From contig NC_081405.1 in the NCBI RefSeq assembly GCF_030272615.1, positions 472,924,008-472,988,007 of the forward strand: 64,000 nucleotides of DNA, in the 5' to 3' direction. The position numbers and the translations under genes were made by a program. Below, in pieces: positions 12,162 to 24,207 of this stretch. Position 1 is the stretch's first letter. Each line of letters starts with the position of its first letter. The notes under the pieces were generated by a model. That model worked only from the letters and a program-made list of their open reading frames with translations. It did not search any database and had not been told where the DNA came from. Origin of the DNA: Cryptomeria japonica (Eukaryota; Streptophyta; Pinopsida; Cupressales; Cupressaceae).

Positions 12162-12284
12162 TTTGGTTTAAGGATTTAAGCATATTGTATAAGACTTTGT
12201 TTTGTCGTGTTTCAAGAATGCAACAACCTGTATAAGATGTGCAACCAAAAATGTAAGAATATTTGGTTTGAGGAATGTCTTTAG
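12162..12284. repeat. 100-bp tandem repeat, second unit split by Gypsy-A
   Basis: TTTGGTTT(A/G)AGGA starts one unit at 12162 and the next at 12262. The second unit stops at the Gypsy-A boundary (12284). Its remainder (TTGTATAAGACTTT..TTTTGT and onward) resumes right of the element at 18566-18650, about 80% like 12186-12258. Confidence 0.65.
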
Positions 12285-13079
12285 TGCAGTCGCGGTTAGG
12301 AGGGTCCTTCAGGAGAACAATTCAGATCATGCAACAAATTAGAAATAACTCAAACAACACAAAAAGATAGAGGCAATATAGAATCAGATGTATTAAATCA
12401 TAGAAATTGGTTACAATCGGTCAGCAACATGCGGGCTACAACATTCCTCTCACATGCTTGATGACAGTATATGCATGTTATGTAATATACGGCTCAAACA
12501 AGAAATCGAGTCAACTCTGGAACACCTAATCCTTTGATTTATTTCCTATATTCTTACTACAACATGTAAGATGCTAGATTACACTGATTTATATGCTCCA
12601 GGATGATTTGCGTTGACCCGAGATGAACAACACCGAAGAATCAAAATAAAAATGTGTGAAACACAAAGTCAGCCTCCACCAAAGAGATCCCTCTGAAAAA
12701 TCCAAAGGATGAAGTGTGGATCCAAGGGAAGGTTGGCAACATGCCAAGGAACATTGGAAATGATGAACTGAAGCTCTACAAGCTACGGAAGAGATCCACC
12801 AGGTTCGCCAAAAGCAAAATAGATCCAAGCAGTTCTGGTGTTCAAAGCCAAAAAACTGTCTCGAAATCCAGAAGCGATAACTTGCCAGAAAAAGATCCAA
12901 ATATCCCATGGACTTAAGGTAAGGCAAATAATCATGTTCACAAGTAAAATCTGGCTCTATAAGGTCCAATGAGTAAATGCAAGAAAAAAAAATGTTGAAA
13001 CTGTTGAACAGGAAACAAACCGAAAGAAATATTTTTAGTTGATGCAAGATTGCCAAGAACCAGGGATGCTCTTGCATCA
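12285..13079 (-). repeat. Gypsy-A 3' LTR
   Basis: 795 bp. On the plus strand it begins TGCAGTCGCG and ends GCATCA. It matches 17753-18561 along its length. Confidence 0.9.
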
Positions 13080-13129
13080 GACATCCAGGGTTGTTAAAAA
13101 AAAGCGAGTCCCTCACTTTGTTGGGGTCA

Positions 13130-14774
13130 GAGGGAAACCAAGGTGGTCTACCTCTGCCTAAGAAATCCAAGAGGAATCCTCAACTAGTATGTTCTTCCAT
13201 TTCACAAGATACTCTATGTACTGATTGTTCTGGGTGTTGTGCCCAATCCTACTATCCAAAATGTCTTCAATTTGATCTGGTTCCTCCTGGGGAATCTGCT
13301 TCTCCAAGTCTACAATATTGTCTACATTGAATTCTGATTCATGATACTGATGTAGATCTACAATTTTGAATATAGGTTAAATACCCAAACTATCTGGTAA
13401 CTCCACTTCATATGCATTTTTGGAACTGAATTTCCTCAAGATATTGCAAGGTCCAAACTTTCTCATCTGCAACTTGTTATAGGTTCTAACTGAAAATATT
13501 TATTTTCTTAATTACAGCATCACTTCATTGCCAACTTCAAATTCCTTATGTCTTATTTTCTCATCTTCTCTCTCCTTATACTTGTTGTTCATATCCTCCA
13601 ATTGTTGTTTACCTTGAACATGTAAGGCCTTCATGTGATCTGCAAATTCTTTTGCTTCTGCACTCTGCTTGTCTTCATTACTGATATCCCTCAATTCTGA
13701 TATACCTCAAGGTTGTACTCTGGTAACAATCTCAAAAGGTGTCCTTTCGATACTCTTGTTCATTGAATTATTGTAGGCAAACTCGGCTTGTGTAAGAGTC
13801 AAATCCCAACTTCTGGTCTTCTCTCCAACTAAGCATCTCAACAAATTTCCCAAGCTCCGATTTACTACCTTTGTTTGTCCATCAGTCTGTGGGTGAAAAG
13901 TAGAACTGAATTTCAAATCTATCTTCATCTTCTTCCAAAGTGTCCTCCAAAAATAACTAACAAACTTAGTCTCTCTATCTAAAACTATGCTCTTAGGTAA
14001 TCCATGCAATCTCACTACCTCCTTGAAAAATAAGTCAACTACATGCATTGCATCTTATGTCTTCTTACAAGGTATGAAATGAGCCATCTTCAAGAATCTA
14101 TCCACCACCACAAATATAGAATCATTCCCTCTCTGTGTCTTGGGAAATCCAAGTATGAAATCCATGCTTATATCCTCCCAAGGTCTCTCTAGTACTATCA
14201 AAGGCTTATAGAATCCCACATTCTGACTACTAACTTTTGCAGCCTAACAAACTCTATAGCTCTGTAGAAATTTCCTGACATCCTTATGAATCTAAAGCCA
14301 AAAGTAATGTTCACTTACCAATGCCATTGTTTTGTCAACACCAAAGTGTCCCACTAATCCTCCACTATGCTTTTCCTTGATCAAATTCTCCCTCATAGAA
14401 CTCTTAGGTATACACAATTGAACACCTCTGAATAACATTTCATCCTGATTGAAATAATCCAACCACTTACTTCTATCCACCATAATTGGTTCTCTACATG
14501 CTTTCCAAGGTTCTACAAAATCCAGGTCATCAGCATACAAGGTCTTCAACTCCTCAAATCCTAACATTGTCACTCTCATCTCTATCAACAAATTTCTCCT
14601 TCTACTTAATGCATCAGCAACTTTGTTTGACTTCCCACTTCTATGCTTCAACACAAAGGTGTAACTCTGCAAGAATTCTACCCATCTCATGTGTCTTTGA
14701 TTCAACTTATGCTGCCTATTCAGATACTGCAAATCTTGATGATTGGTATACAACACAAACCCCTTAGGCAACAA
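13130..14774 (-). pseudogene. Gypsy-A RNase H end, integrase and chromodomain (fossil)
   Basis: Reading leftward: the end of RNase H with the typical HRSGKSNKVADALSRR; the integrase HHCC region (KHSGGLVGHFGVDKT); the catalytic core with LDRETKFVSYFWRTLW and FHPQTDGQTKVVNR; the integrase C-terminal KHKEF..VGNEVML segment; and a chromodomain near 13135-13270 recognisable by EYLVKWKN and DSSWIS. A chromodomain targets integration to modified histones in the related elements that have been studied. Broken. Confidence 0.88.
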
Positions 14775-16494
14775 GTAATGTTTCTATTTCTTCAAGGCTT
14801 GAACTATGGCATAAAATTCATGATCATACACTGAATATATCCTCCTAGCATCATTCAACTTTTCACTAAAATAAGCTACATCTCTTCCTTCCTAACTTAA
14901 CACTACTCCAATTGCATTTCCACTTACATCACAGTCCACTTGAAATACTTTGCTAAAATCTGGTAAAGCTAACACAGGTTGCTTAGTCACCTTCTGCTTC
15001 AACAATTCAAAACTCTTATTTGCTCTGATTTTCCATTTGAATTCATTTCTATCTCCTCTTATTGTCTCGGTCATAGGGATACAAATTGAACTAAAAATTT
15101 TTATAAACTTCGGTAGAAACTAGCCAAGCCATGAAATTATCTTACCTCTCCAATGCTTTCTGGTGTAGGCTATTCAACAATTGCTCTAACCTTATTAGGG
15201 TCCATCTTCAATCCATCTACAGATATCATGTAAATCCTAAATAGAATAATTCTTCCTTCATGAAAGTACATTTCTTAAGATTTATTAGCAACTTGTTTTC
15301 TCTCAACCTCTACAAAACTTGTCTCAAATGCAACATGTGTTCCTCTTTTGTCTTACTAAAAAACAGAATGTCATCCAAATACACAATAACAAACTTACCC
15401 AAGAACTTATTCAATACTTCATTCATCAATCTCATGAAAGTACTCGATGCATTAGTCAACCCAAAAGGCATCACCAACCATTCATACAATCCTTCATTTG
15501 TCTCGAATGTTGTCTTCCACTCATCTCCTTCTCTTAATCTAATATGATGATATACACTCTTCAAGTCTATCTTTGTGTAGTATTTGGCTCCACTCATGCA
15601 ATCCATTATGTCATCCATCCTAGGCAAAGGAAATCGGTACTTCACTATGATCTTTTTTATTGCTCTAGAATCGGTGCACATCCTCCATTCTCCATTCTTC
15701 TTAGGTGCTAACATGGTTGGTAGTGCAAAAGGATTCAAACTTTCTCTGATCAAGCCTTTCTTCAACAATTCCTGCACTTATTTATTCAACTCTTCATTTT
15801 CTGTTGGTGGCATCCAGTGTGCTACTTTGTTAGTTAAACTAGCTCTGAGAATCAAGTCCATGCAATGACTGATACTCCTTACAGGCGGTAATCCATCAGG
15901 TACATTATTTGAAATGATGTCTTCATACTTTTTCAGGAACTCCTTTATCTCGTCTAGTTGTTCTTCATGCTTCGAGTTCTCAGTCTTCTTAGGAACTAAG
16001 GAAAAACATACATTCTCATGTCTCATTCCATCCAGGAATTTCCTTCCATCAATGAAACAGATTCTAACATTCGTACAAACTTCACTTTTTAGGGGCTCCT
16101 CCAAGGGCAACAAGGTTTGGTTCATCCCATTTGCAATAATAGTGTATATGTTCTTTCTCCCATCATGTATCGTCTGTCTATCAAATTGCCAAGGTCTCCC
16201 CAACAAGATGTGACAAATATCCATAGGCATAATATCACACAAAACTTCATCATGATAATTTCCAATTTTCAATTTCACCAAACATTGTTCACTTACTAAC
16301 AACTTATGTTCATCTTGAATCCATGCTATCCAGTAAGGCTTAGGATGTTTCAATCTTTCCAACTTCAACTTATTGACCATCTCCTCTGAAACAAGATTAT
16401 CTGAACTACCACTATCAATAATTACTTTAAAACACTTACTTGGATACTTTACATCTGGTCTTGAACAAATTTCTCCTCTGCAAGGGTTCTTCAT
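14775..16494 (-). pseudogene. Gypsy-A protease and reverse transcriptase (fossil)
   Basis: On the minus strand the protease motif IDSGSSDNLVSEEMV lies near 16410-16455. Reverse transcriptase spans roughly 15100-15780, with [42 protein letters not shown] and the catalytic [12 protein letters not shown]. The start of RNase H is near 14900-15070. Domain order and motifs are Ty3/Gypsy. Broken. Confidence 0.9.
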
Positions 16495-17640
16495 CCTCTC
16501 CGGTATGACAAAAAGGTCTCCTCATCATCAAAAATTCTCTATCTTATGGTTTGTTAGTTGATTTGGTAGGGTCTTCTTCTACCAATGTCGTTCTTACAGT
16601 CTTCTCCTCCTTCTTACATTTGAATGTATGATGTCCTTCTCTTCTGCACTTAAATAAAGTTCCTTTAAGCAGTCTCTTTTCCTGACTACTGTCATCTTTT
16701 CCAAAACCCTCATCCCGGTAGCCATCAGGTTCTCTTCTCTGATAGAAATTTTTGTCCTCCTTCCGGTATGAACTACCTTCCTTGTTTACTTCCTTGTCTT
16801 TGTTTTGATCTGTATATGTTCCTCTTCCTCCTTGAAATATTCCTCCGGAAAACCTTCCACCTCTGCCTCTTTGTCTCTACTCATGTCTTTTGTTCAACTT
16901 CTCTTCTGCTTTTAGGGCATATTGGTTAGCTTCCTCAACAGTCTGCAACTTGATCAAACTGATTTCATCTTATATAGACATCTGCAACCCATTCAAATAT
17001 CTCACAACTTGTTCAACCTCATCATCAACATGTCTAGATCCGATATTCAACTTGTAGAATGCTTCGGTATACTCCTTCACACTTGATTCATTATACTTAT
17101 ATTTCTGTCACTTTCAGAATAGATTTACTTGGTAATCAACTAGCATAAACTTCGATTTCAACTTGGCAACCATTCACTCCCACTATTTGATCTTCTCTTT
17201 ACCTCTCCTCTATCTATCAACCTACAAATGTTCCCCCAAAGAGATGCATGACCCTTCAACCTAGTACAAGCATATTTCACCTTTCTTTCTTCAATGGTAT
17301 ACTTAAAATTAAAATACTTCTCCATCTTCAAGATCTAATCCATCAATTCATCTGAATCCAACTTGCCATCATACTCTAGTGGGGTAAAATGTGGTTTGGT
17401 GTTCGCCCTACTCAAAACCCTCAAGAACGTTTCTTCATCTGGATTGATCGACGGTGGATTTTCTACTTGTTATGTTGGTGCTTCTTCTTCATCATCTTCG
17501 CTCACATCTTCAATATGTTGACTTCTTCTCTAGGTCATTTCAACAACTTCTAACTAAGTTGCAATTCCCCTCAACATTTCCATAACAACATGGTCTACAT
17601 TCCCACGCACTATGCCATTCCTATTACCTCTTCGCGCCAT
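16495..17640 (-). pseudogene. Gypsy-A gag with zinc knuckle (fossil)
   Basis: The stretch between the protease and the 5' leader is much decayed. A CCHC-like knuckle (FKCRREGHHTFKCK) can be read near 16610-16660, and charged, R/G/F-rich sequence follows. The gag start is probably near 17640. Confidence 0.6.
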
Positions 17641-17735
17641 CTTCATGCTAGTCCTCTACAACTGTGATTCGGATCCACAATCCACCACCCTACAACAAAA
17701 TCTTCAAGACAATACAATCTCCAAAATGAAATCTC

Positions 17736-17747
17736 GCTCTGATACCA
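17736..17747 (-). promoter_or_regulatory. Gypsy-A primer-binding site
   Basis: The plus strand reads GCTCTGATACCA, complement of TGGTATCAGAGC. It lies five bases from the 5' LTR and fixes the minus orientation. Confidence 0.9.
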
Positions 17748-17752
17748 CTTAG

Positions 17753-18561
17753 TGCAGTTGTAGTTAGAAGGGTCCTCCGGGAGAACAATCTGGACCGTGC
17801 AACAAATTATAAATAACTCAAATAGCACAAATGATGGAGGCAATGTAGAATCAGATGAATTTAATCATAAAATTTGGTTACAATCGACCGACAACATGAG
17901 AGCTACAACATTTAGTTCATAGGCCTGATGACAGTATATGCATGTTATGCAAAATCCAACTCAAGCATGAAAGCGAGCCAACTCCAGAAAACCTAATCCT
18001 TAGATTTATATCCTATATTCTTACTACTCCCTACTACATGTTATATTAAAGTGATTTATATATTCCAGGATGATCCGCATTGGCCCAAGATGAACAACAC
18101 TAAAGAATCAAAATGAAAATGTGTGAAACACAAGGTCAGCCTCCGCCAAAGAGATCCCTCCAAAAAATCCAAAGGATGAAGTGCGGAACCAAGGGAAGTT
18201 GACCACATGCCAAGGAACGTTGGAAATGATGATATAAAGCCCTAAAAGCTATGGAAGAGATCTGCCAGGTTTTCCAAAAGAAAAATAGGTCTAAGCGGTT
18301 CCGGTGTTCAAAGCCACAAAAATTGTCTTAGAATCCGGAAGTGATAACTTGTCGGAAAAAGATCCAAATGTCCCAATGACTTAGGGTAAGGCAGATAATC
18401 ATGTTCACAAGAAAAATCCGGCTCTGCAAGGTCAGGTGAGTAAATGCAAGAAAATACAAAATAAAATAAAATAATGTTAAAACTGATGAACAAGAAACAA
18501 ACTAAAAGAAATATTTTTGGTTGATGCAAGATTACCAAGAACCAGGGATGCTCCTACATCA
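17753..18561 (-). repeat. Gypsy-A 5' LTR
   Basis: 809 bp, TGCAGTTGTA to CTACATCA on the plus strand. It is the partner of 12285-13079. Confidence 0.9.
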
Positions 18562-20829
18562 TTCTTGTATAAGACTTTATTTTGTTTGATTTAATGAATG
18601 TGCAACCTATTTAAGACATGCAAAAATATAGTAAAATTATAGTATTGTAAAGAGGGCGATATGCATTGCCCCACCTTAATATGTCAACATAGCCCTATGT
18701 TGATGTATTAAGGAAGCTATAAACAAGGATACACACCTACAACACCAAGGAGATATCCTTTTAGGCAACAATGTTCTTAAATCCAAGCTAAAGAGGCATT
18801 AATCTTATAAGCAAGGAAAAGATAGTTGTAAAAGATACTTGCAACAAGTGTAAAGGGAATCCTTGGAGGGGAAGTAATCTTTTCTCAAAGACATCTACCT
18901 CCAAGAGGATATATTGAACAAGCATATCATCTTCTGTGAAAAGAAAAGAAGGAAAACAAAAATGCCTACCTTCTTATTGCTAGGTAAAGGGATTCTTGAT
19001 TAAGGTAGACACATTTTCAACCCAATGTGAGGGGTATGTTTATAATAGATATACATTTCCAAGTGAATAAGAGGTTGTAAACAAGGACACACACCTCTTT
19101 CATAAGAGAGAATCCTTGGACAAATAGATTCACACAAGGAATAACATCAAATCATAAGCAAACACCACTGAACAAAGGAAAAGTGGATCCTTAGAAAGGA
19201 TAGGAGAAATCAAAGCCCCCAAGCATAGGGACAATGAGAAGGATTAGCTAACCTCCAAAGAGAGATTATTAAAAAGAGACGTACCATTTCAAGAAAAGTA
19301 TAGGTCCTAAACAAGGAACACACATGTACTCACATGAAGGATAATTCTATGCTAGAAAGGACATCATGTTATAAAAAATGCAACTCATGAAAGAAAAGGT
19401 AAATCCTTAGAAAGATGAAAGAGAGAATATTATTCTTACCCCCCAAGCTTAGAGACAAGAATAAATATACTATTATGTTATTCAATATGATTGCACCATA
19501 AATTGTACTACCATGATTAAAAATGAGCCCCCAATAGGTAAGCTAACAATGTCACATAATGAGGAGCAACATAATAGGAACTTGACTGTAATTTGAAATG
19601 ATTATGAGAATTATGTCATCCATTGTCACATGCTAATTTTATGATACCTATATCAATATATTGTTGTATTTTAAATCTGCAAAGTGTAAAATTCATTAGT
19701 AGAATGGCCATGGATTTGACGATACTTGCAAAAAGTAGAATTTTCAATATTTTCTCTACATTTCCTTCTTTGTTAAGGAAAAAGAAGAGAAATTAAATTG
19801 GCATGAACAAGATTAGACAAAACACTATCTTGTTGTAATGCCATAGTAGAATGAGAAGAATGGATTCACTAGATAATGGAGGAGGGGATGCCAACAAAGG
19901 AGGAGTTTGGAAACCTAGACCTGCTTTGGAAAAGTGTGATATAGATTTCTCATGATCATCAAAACTTTGTTGCACACATCCTAAACCACATCTATTGTAC
20001 CCATGTGTAGATGTCGAAATGTCTAAAGGAGAGGGTTTGTTCTTATTACGACTCATAAAAGACAGAAGATAGAACTAAGTTTCAATAACCAAAGAATAAT
20101 CAAAACATGATCGGATTGAGAAAGTCACATTCATCAAGATATGAAAAATATCTATATTTTCTTCCCCTAAAAGTACTTGATTTAAAGAATAGAATTACAT
20201 TGGTCCATTTTAAATATCAAGAGTAGGTGTTATTGGAAACTCATACATGCATGCATACACACATATAGTTATATGTAAATATTTGTATATATAGATATGT
20301 GTTTGTATGTATTTAATTATATAATTATATGTAATTATGCATGTATATACACACCAATACCTATATCTATCAATATACACATATATATCTTTCCTTTACC
20401 TTTTCAAAAAATGCTCTTATATCATTCCAAACTCAAAGTGGTTTGAATATAACTTCACTTGAAAATTAAAATATACATAAATAAATATTGTATTGTTTAT
20501 AATACAACTATAATAATAAACTAACAAAAAAAATATAGTCGCACACCATAACAAACTATTTAATAACTATTTCCAAGGTCTAAAGAACATAAACAACTAG
20601 TACAATAACCATAAACAGTAGTAAATTTGAATACATCATTGTGAAAGTATTAGCATTTACTTTTTCTAAATATCTTTATCTTTTTTCTCTTTTATTGAGT
20701 GATTACCATTGTTATTTATCATGCTATAAATGGCAAAATGTTGTTTATGCTTGCAGGTGTCAGTCCCCAATATAACTAGCTATTTATAGTTTACTTCTGA
20801 TATGAAATGTATATTTGATTAAAAAGTAA
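18562..20829. other. Intergenic, degenerate repeats and AT-rich sequence
   Basis: 18562-18650 completes the split 100-bp repeat. 18715-19470 contains about three diverged units built on AAACAAGGA.ACACAC and CC.CCAAGC.TAG.GACAA, spaced roughly 235-350 bp. 20230-20400 is an alternating purine-pyrimidine AT-rich tract (TATATA, CATGCATG). No gene is supported. Confidence 0.5.
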
Positions 20830-21080
20830 CATATGGAGATCATACATAAATCCCTGATGTCAAAGATGGTTGGGACCTAATACTAAATAGCAAAGATTGG
20901 TACACTATTATGAGTGATAAATATCTCAACCATACAAGTTTCCACAAGGTTATTTTTTAATCAAGCTTCCTATACGTACCTCTCGTATTTGGAACAACAT
21001 TCTCCAAACCCATAGTTTGATCTCCTTGGGTCTCAAACGAAAGCTTGGAAATGGTTGTCTCATCTGTTTATGGGAAGAAA
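20830..21080 (+). pseudogene. LINE (L1-like) ORF2, left part
   Basis: In one frame DWYTIMSDKYLNHTSFHK reads, and after a frame change SRIWNNILQTHSLISLGLKR then KLGNGCLICLWEE. This is the conserved plant L1 pattern after the reverse transcriptase (SPIWNSI..R..L..G..WKIGNG..I.FW). The left edge, near 20830, probably reflects the usual 5' truncation of LINEs. The element resumes at 49123 beyond Gypsy-B. The copy is decayed, with at least one frameshift here. Confidence 0.7.
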
Positions 21081-23094
21081 TTAAACATCCCCTTGTTCTA
21101 CCCTTTCATTTTTATCAAGTTTTAACCCATGAGTTAAAAGAAATACTTTGCCAAAATACCAATACTAAATTTTTCTTTTCCTTTTCAATTCAAGATACAT
21201 AATTGAAATAAATCACTTTTCATTTTTATTCATCATGAAACATATACAGTGTCATATTCATAAAAATATAAATGCATTTACATTATCCTTTTAAAAATTC
21301 CATTTGCTTTAGGAATATTTGATTACAAATAAAGCTTCAACTGAGCTTAAGAGTACATAAGTATATCATAGTGGTCCAGATGTCCTTCCTGGCATACATC
21401 CTCAAATATCGGTCACCAACTTCATGAGGAAGATCATCACTCAAGTGCTTTTCCACCCAACCAAGACTTAGTAGTCCATTGTACCTCTTCTAGCTAAAGC
21501 GACCCGACCCTTCGACGAAGAGTTTGGTCTGGTAACCTCACAATATAATATAGCCTACTAGGCATAGTGTTGTGTCCTACATAACGAGAGCCACCATAGA
21601 TAAGATACAACCTGCATGTATGACGTTCCTTGCCTATTATGTAAACCTGGATCACATTGAACTGACAGTGTAGACAGTGGCAACCTACACTACTTAGGCC
21701 TAAGAATTAATCACCCAGTACTTCGAGTGAGATTTGTATGTCCACCCACTTCATTGCTCTATTTGGTAAACTAACCATTTAACTATCCCATATTTATCCC
21801 ATGGGTACCAATAGGAAACATTAGGTTATTCCCAACCCTAGATTACCAATTCATTCCTTCCTATATTGAACTTTCACATCATAGCAGAGCATAATTATGG
21901 CAAGATGACCATTTATCTATTCTTGTACCTTTCTCATAAGGTCAAATAATAGATTAACTATCTAGGTTTATTCCCATCTATGGATTATCCTTAACCCTAG
22001 GATTAACCAAATCAATCACTCATATCTGCTATAAATACATACAGATTAGCTCTATCTTAGCTATTACATACATAATGAATATCTAATCATAATGATTATC
22101 GAGTTTCTATCAACTCAAGAATTCATATCCTATAAGTATCTCAATCATTTCTTTAATGAAGCATAATTAATCACATACATGAATCTAATCAAAAGATTAC
22201 AAATTTCCATCACTCAAGAATACATTTACACCAAGTAACAAAATTCCTATCATAGCTTCTATGCAACAACGTAATCTATATATAGCATATCAATATAAAA
22301 AGAGGTAGAATACTCATGCCTGGTTTATAGCTACCATGCATTACCAATTCCTTCCTTCATTGATGCTAGCTTCACAACGTATCCGCTAACGCAAACATTC
22401 CCAAGCTTTCCCCAATAGCAACTAGCCCACTTCCTAACAACTCTTGAACTATCTTCTTCTCTCAAAGAAGAACTTTGAAACAAATAACGCTAACCAATGG
22501 AAAATATTATGGAGATGGATAATTGAGATGGAATTAGAGAAAAATGCAAGAGATGGTATGATCTCTAAGCAATGAGACAAATGTGGGGATGGAATGGAAT
22601 GGGATACAATTCTCCACATCCTACTGCAAAATATTCCTCTAATTCTCCCTTGCACTAACACTTCTCTTCAACAAATATGAGCTCTAAGCAACAAGACTAA
22701 CTAAATGGAATTAAGAACAAATGAGTGAATGAATGAGAATGGAAATGGAAAAAAGGGAATGAGTCAATAACCTCCAAGCTTACTCATCTATTTATACTAA
22801 TAATACGAGAAACCTAAGGCTACAATTAAGCTCACAAGGATGCTACAATTCACATGCAAAATGACACCACTATGACTTAACAACAACTCACTATGACACA
22901 TAAGAGTCCATAAAAATGATACTACGACTCATCTCTTTACTAAGTCAAATTATGATGACTAACAACACTTACTATTCAAATAAAACTCTATCATTAACTC
23001 CAATTACAAAATGCAAATAGGTCTCTATCTATAATTATCATATGCCTAATGACTAGGTCTTCCTTATGTTTAGCATGTCCACTAAATTATTGCT

Positions 23095-23782
23095 ATATTA
23101 CTAATTCATAATTTCCTATGAATTAATATCTTTTTACACGCCTAAATTCCACTTTCTATTCCTAACAAAGTGGTTTGAATAGGTATGACCACGACATGTT
23201 AAAAACACAGGGCTTGTTATTATTAACATCCCTTAAAAATAGGGGGGTGGAAACCTACACATGGCACAAATAATAAACTTAGTGCTTCCCAAATATTAAG
23301 CACTCCTTTAATTTATTACAACTCCTATAAATTACTACACCCCATGTGATGTTATATTACTAATTCATAATTTCCTATGAATTAATATCTTTTTACACAC
23401 CTAAATTCCACTTTATATTCCTAGCAAAGTGGTTTGAATAGGTTTGACCACGATATGTTAAAAACATAGGGATTTTTATTATTAACATCCCTTAAAAATA
23501 GGGGGGTCGAAACCTACACATGGCACACATAATAAACTTAGGAAGCGACTAATCTCCACATAAAATGACATTCCCTACGATTTTCAAAATGTGCAAAACA
23601 CAACGGATTTGAACGAAATTTTCAGAATGAAATCTTCATGATCTTCATCCCTATTGCTAAAAAAATTTCAGTGCCATTTAATGTAGAGATTAACCTGTTC
23701 CATAAACTTAGCGCTTCCCAAATATTAAGTGCTCCTTTAATTTCTAGCAACTCGTACAAATTACTACACCCCACATGGTGTT
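23095..23782. repeat. 259-bp tandem duplication in Gypsy-B left LTR
   Basis: ATATTACTAATTCATAATTT starts at 23095 and again at 23354. The second unit also measures 259 bp after the MITE and its duplicated target are subtracted. The right LTR has a single copy (about 47515-47770). Confidence 0.88.
23541..23701. mobile_element. 161-bp Mutator-like MITE
   Basis: The insert begins GGAAGCGACTAATCTCC and its reverse complement begins GGAACAGGTTAATCTCT. These inverted termini agree at about 16 of 21 positions. Perfect 9-bp direct repeats ATAAACTTA flank it (23532-23540 and 23702-23710). A 9-bp duplication is characteristic of the Mutator superfamily. The right LTR of Gypsy-B has the empty site (AATAAACTTAGTGCTTCCC near 47688). 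It has no coding capacity, so it would have been mobilised by a MULE transposase elsewhere. Confidence 0.82.
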
Positions 23783-24207
23783 AAGGGTGGCAGAGTTCTA
23801 TGCATGCACTCTCATTATAATGGGGTGTACATGGAAATATTAATTACCTAGCGCTTTCCAATGCTAAGCGCTCAGAACTAATTAATACCACTCCCCTCGT
23901 GGGGTGGTGGTATCCTTTCATACTCTCCCACGTATTCAAAAAGGTGGCATGCATATTAACCATTCTTCACTCACCACTATGTGGTGTTTGATCGACCCAT
24001 ATGTGGTATAAATATACAGCCTGATAAAATATATAAATATATATTTATATACTTATTCATATATGTGTATATATATAATATTATATATACATATTATTAA
24101 TATGTATATATTTATATGCCAAATAAACAAGTATTAAATCAAAATAATTGAACATTATAAATATATTTAAATATATATTAATGTATGTATGTATGTATAT
24201 ATATATA

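Larger units (their letters stand above)
12285..18561 (-). mobile_element. Gypsy-A, Ty3/Gypsy chromovirus, broken
   Basis: This minus-strand Ty3/Gypsy element is about 6.3 kb with LTRs of about 0.8 kb at both ends. Reading leftward it has gag, protease, reverse transcriptase, RNase H, integrase and a C-terminal chromodomain, which places it among the chromoviruses. The LTRs differ by roughly 15-20% in the stretch compared, making it the oldest complete-layout element here. It is broken in more than ten places. No exact 5-bp duplication is seen at its ends. A solo LTR of the same family lies at 49749-50554. Confidence 0.92.
21081..24207 (-). repeat. Gypsy-B 3' LTR, first segment
   Basis: It aligns with 36302-37168 and then 46375-48057, and continues after Copia-B at 31262-31760. 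It contains a 259-bp tandem duplication and a MITE that the other LTR lacks. Confidence 0.88.

Noticed and set aside
12589-13330. Open frames on both strands of about 60-190 codons.
   Set aside because: They lie in the Gypsy-A LTR and its neighbouring 3' region, with no domain other than the chromodomain already described on the minus strand.
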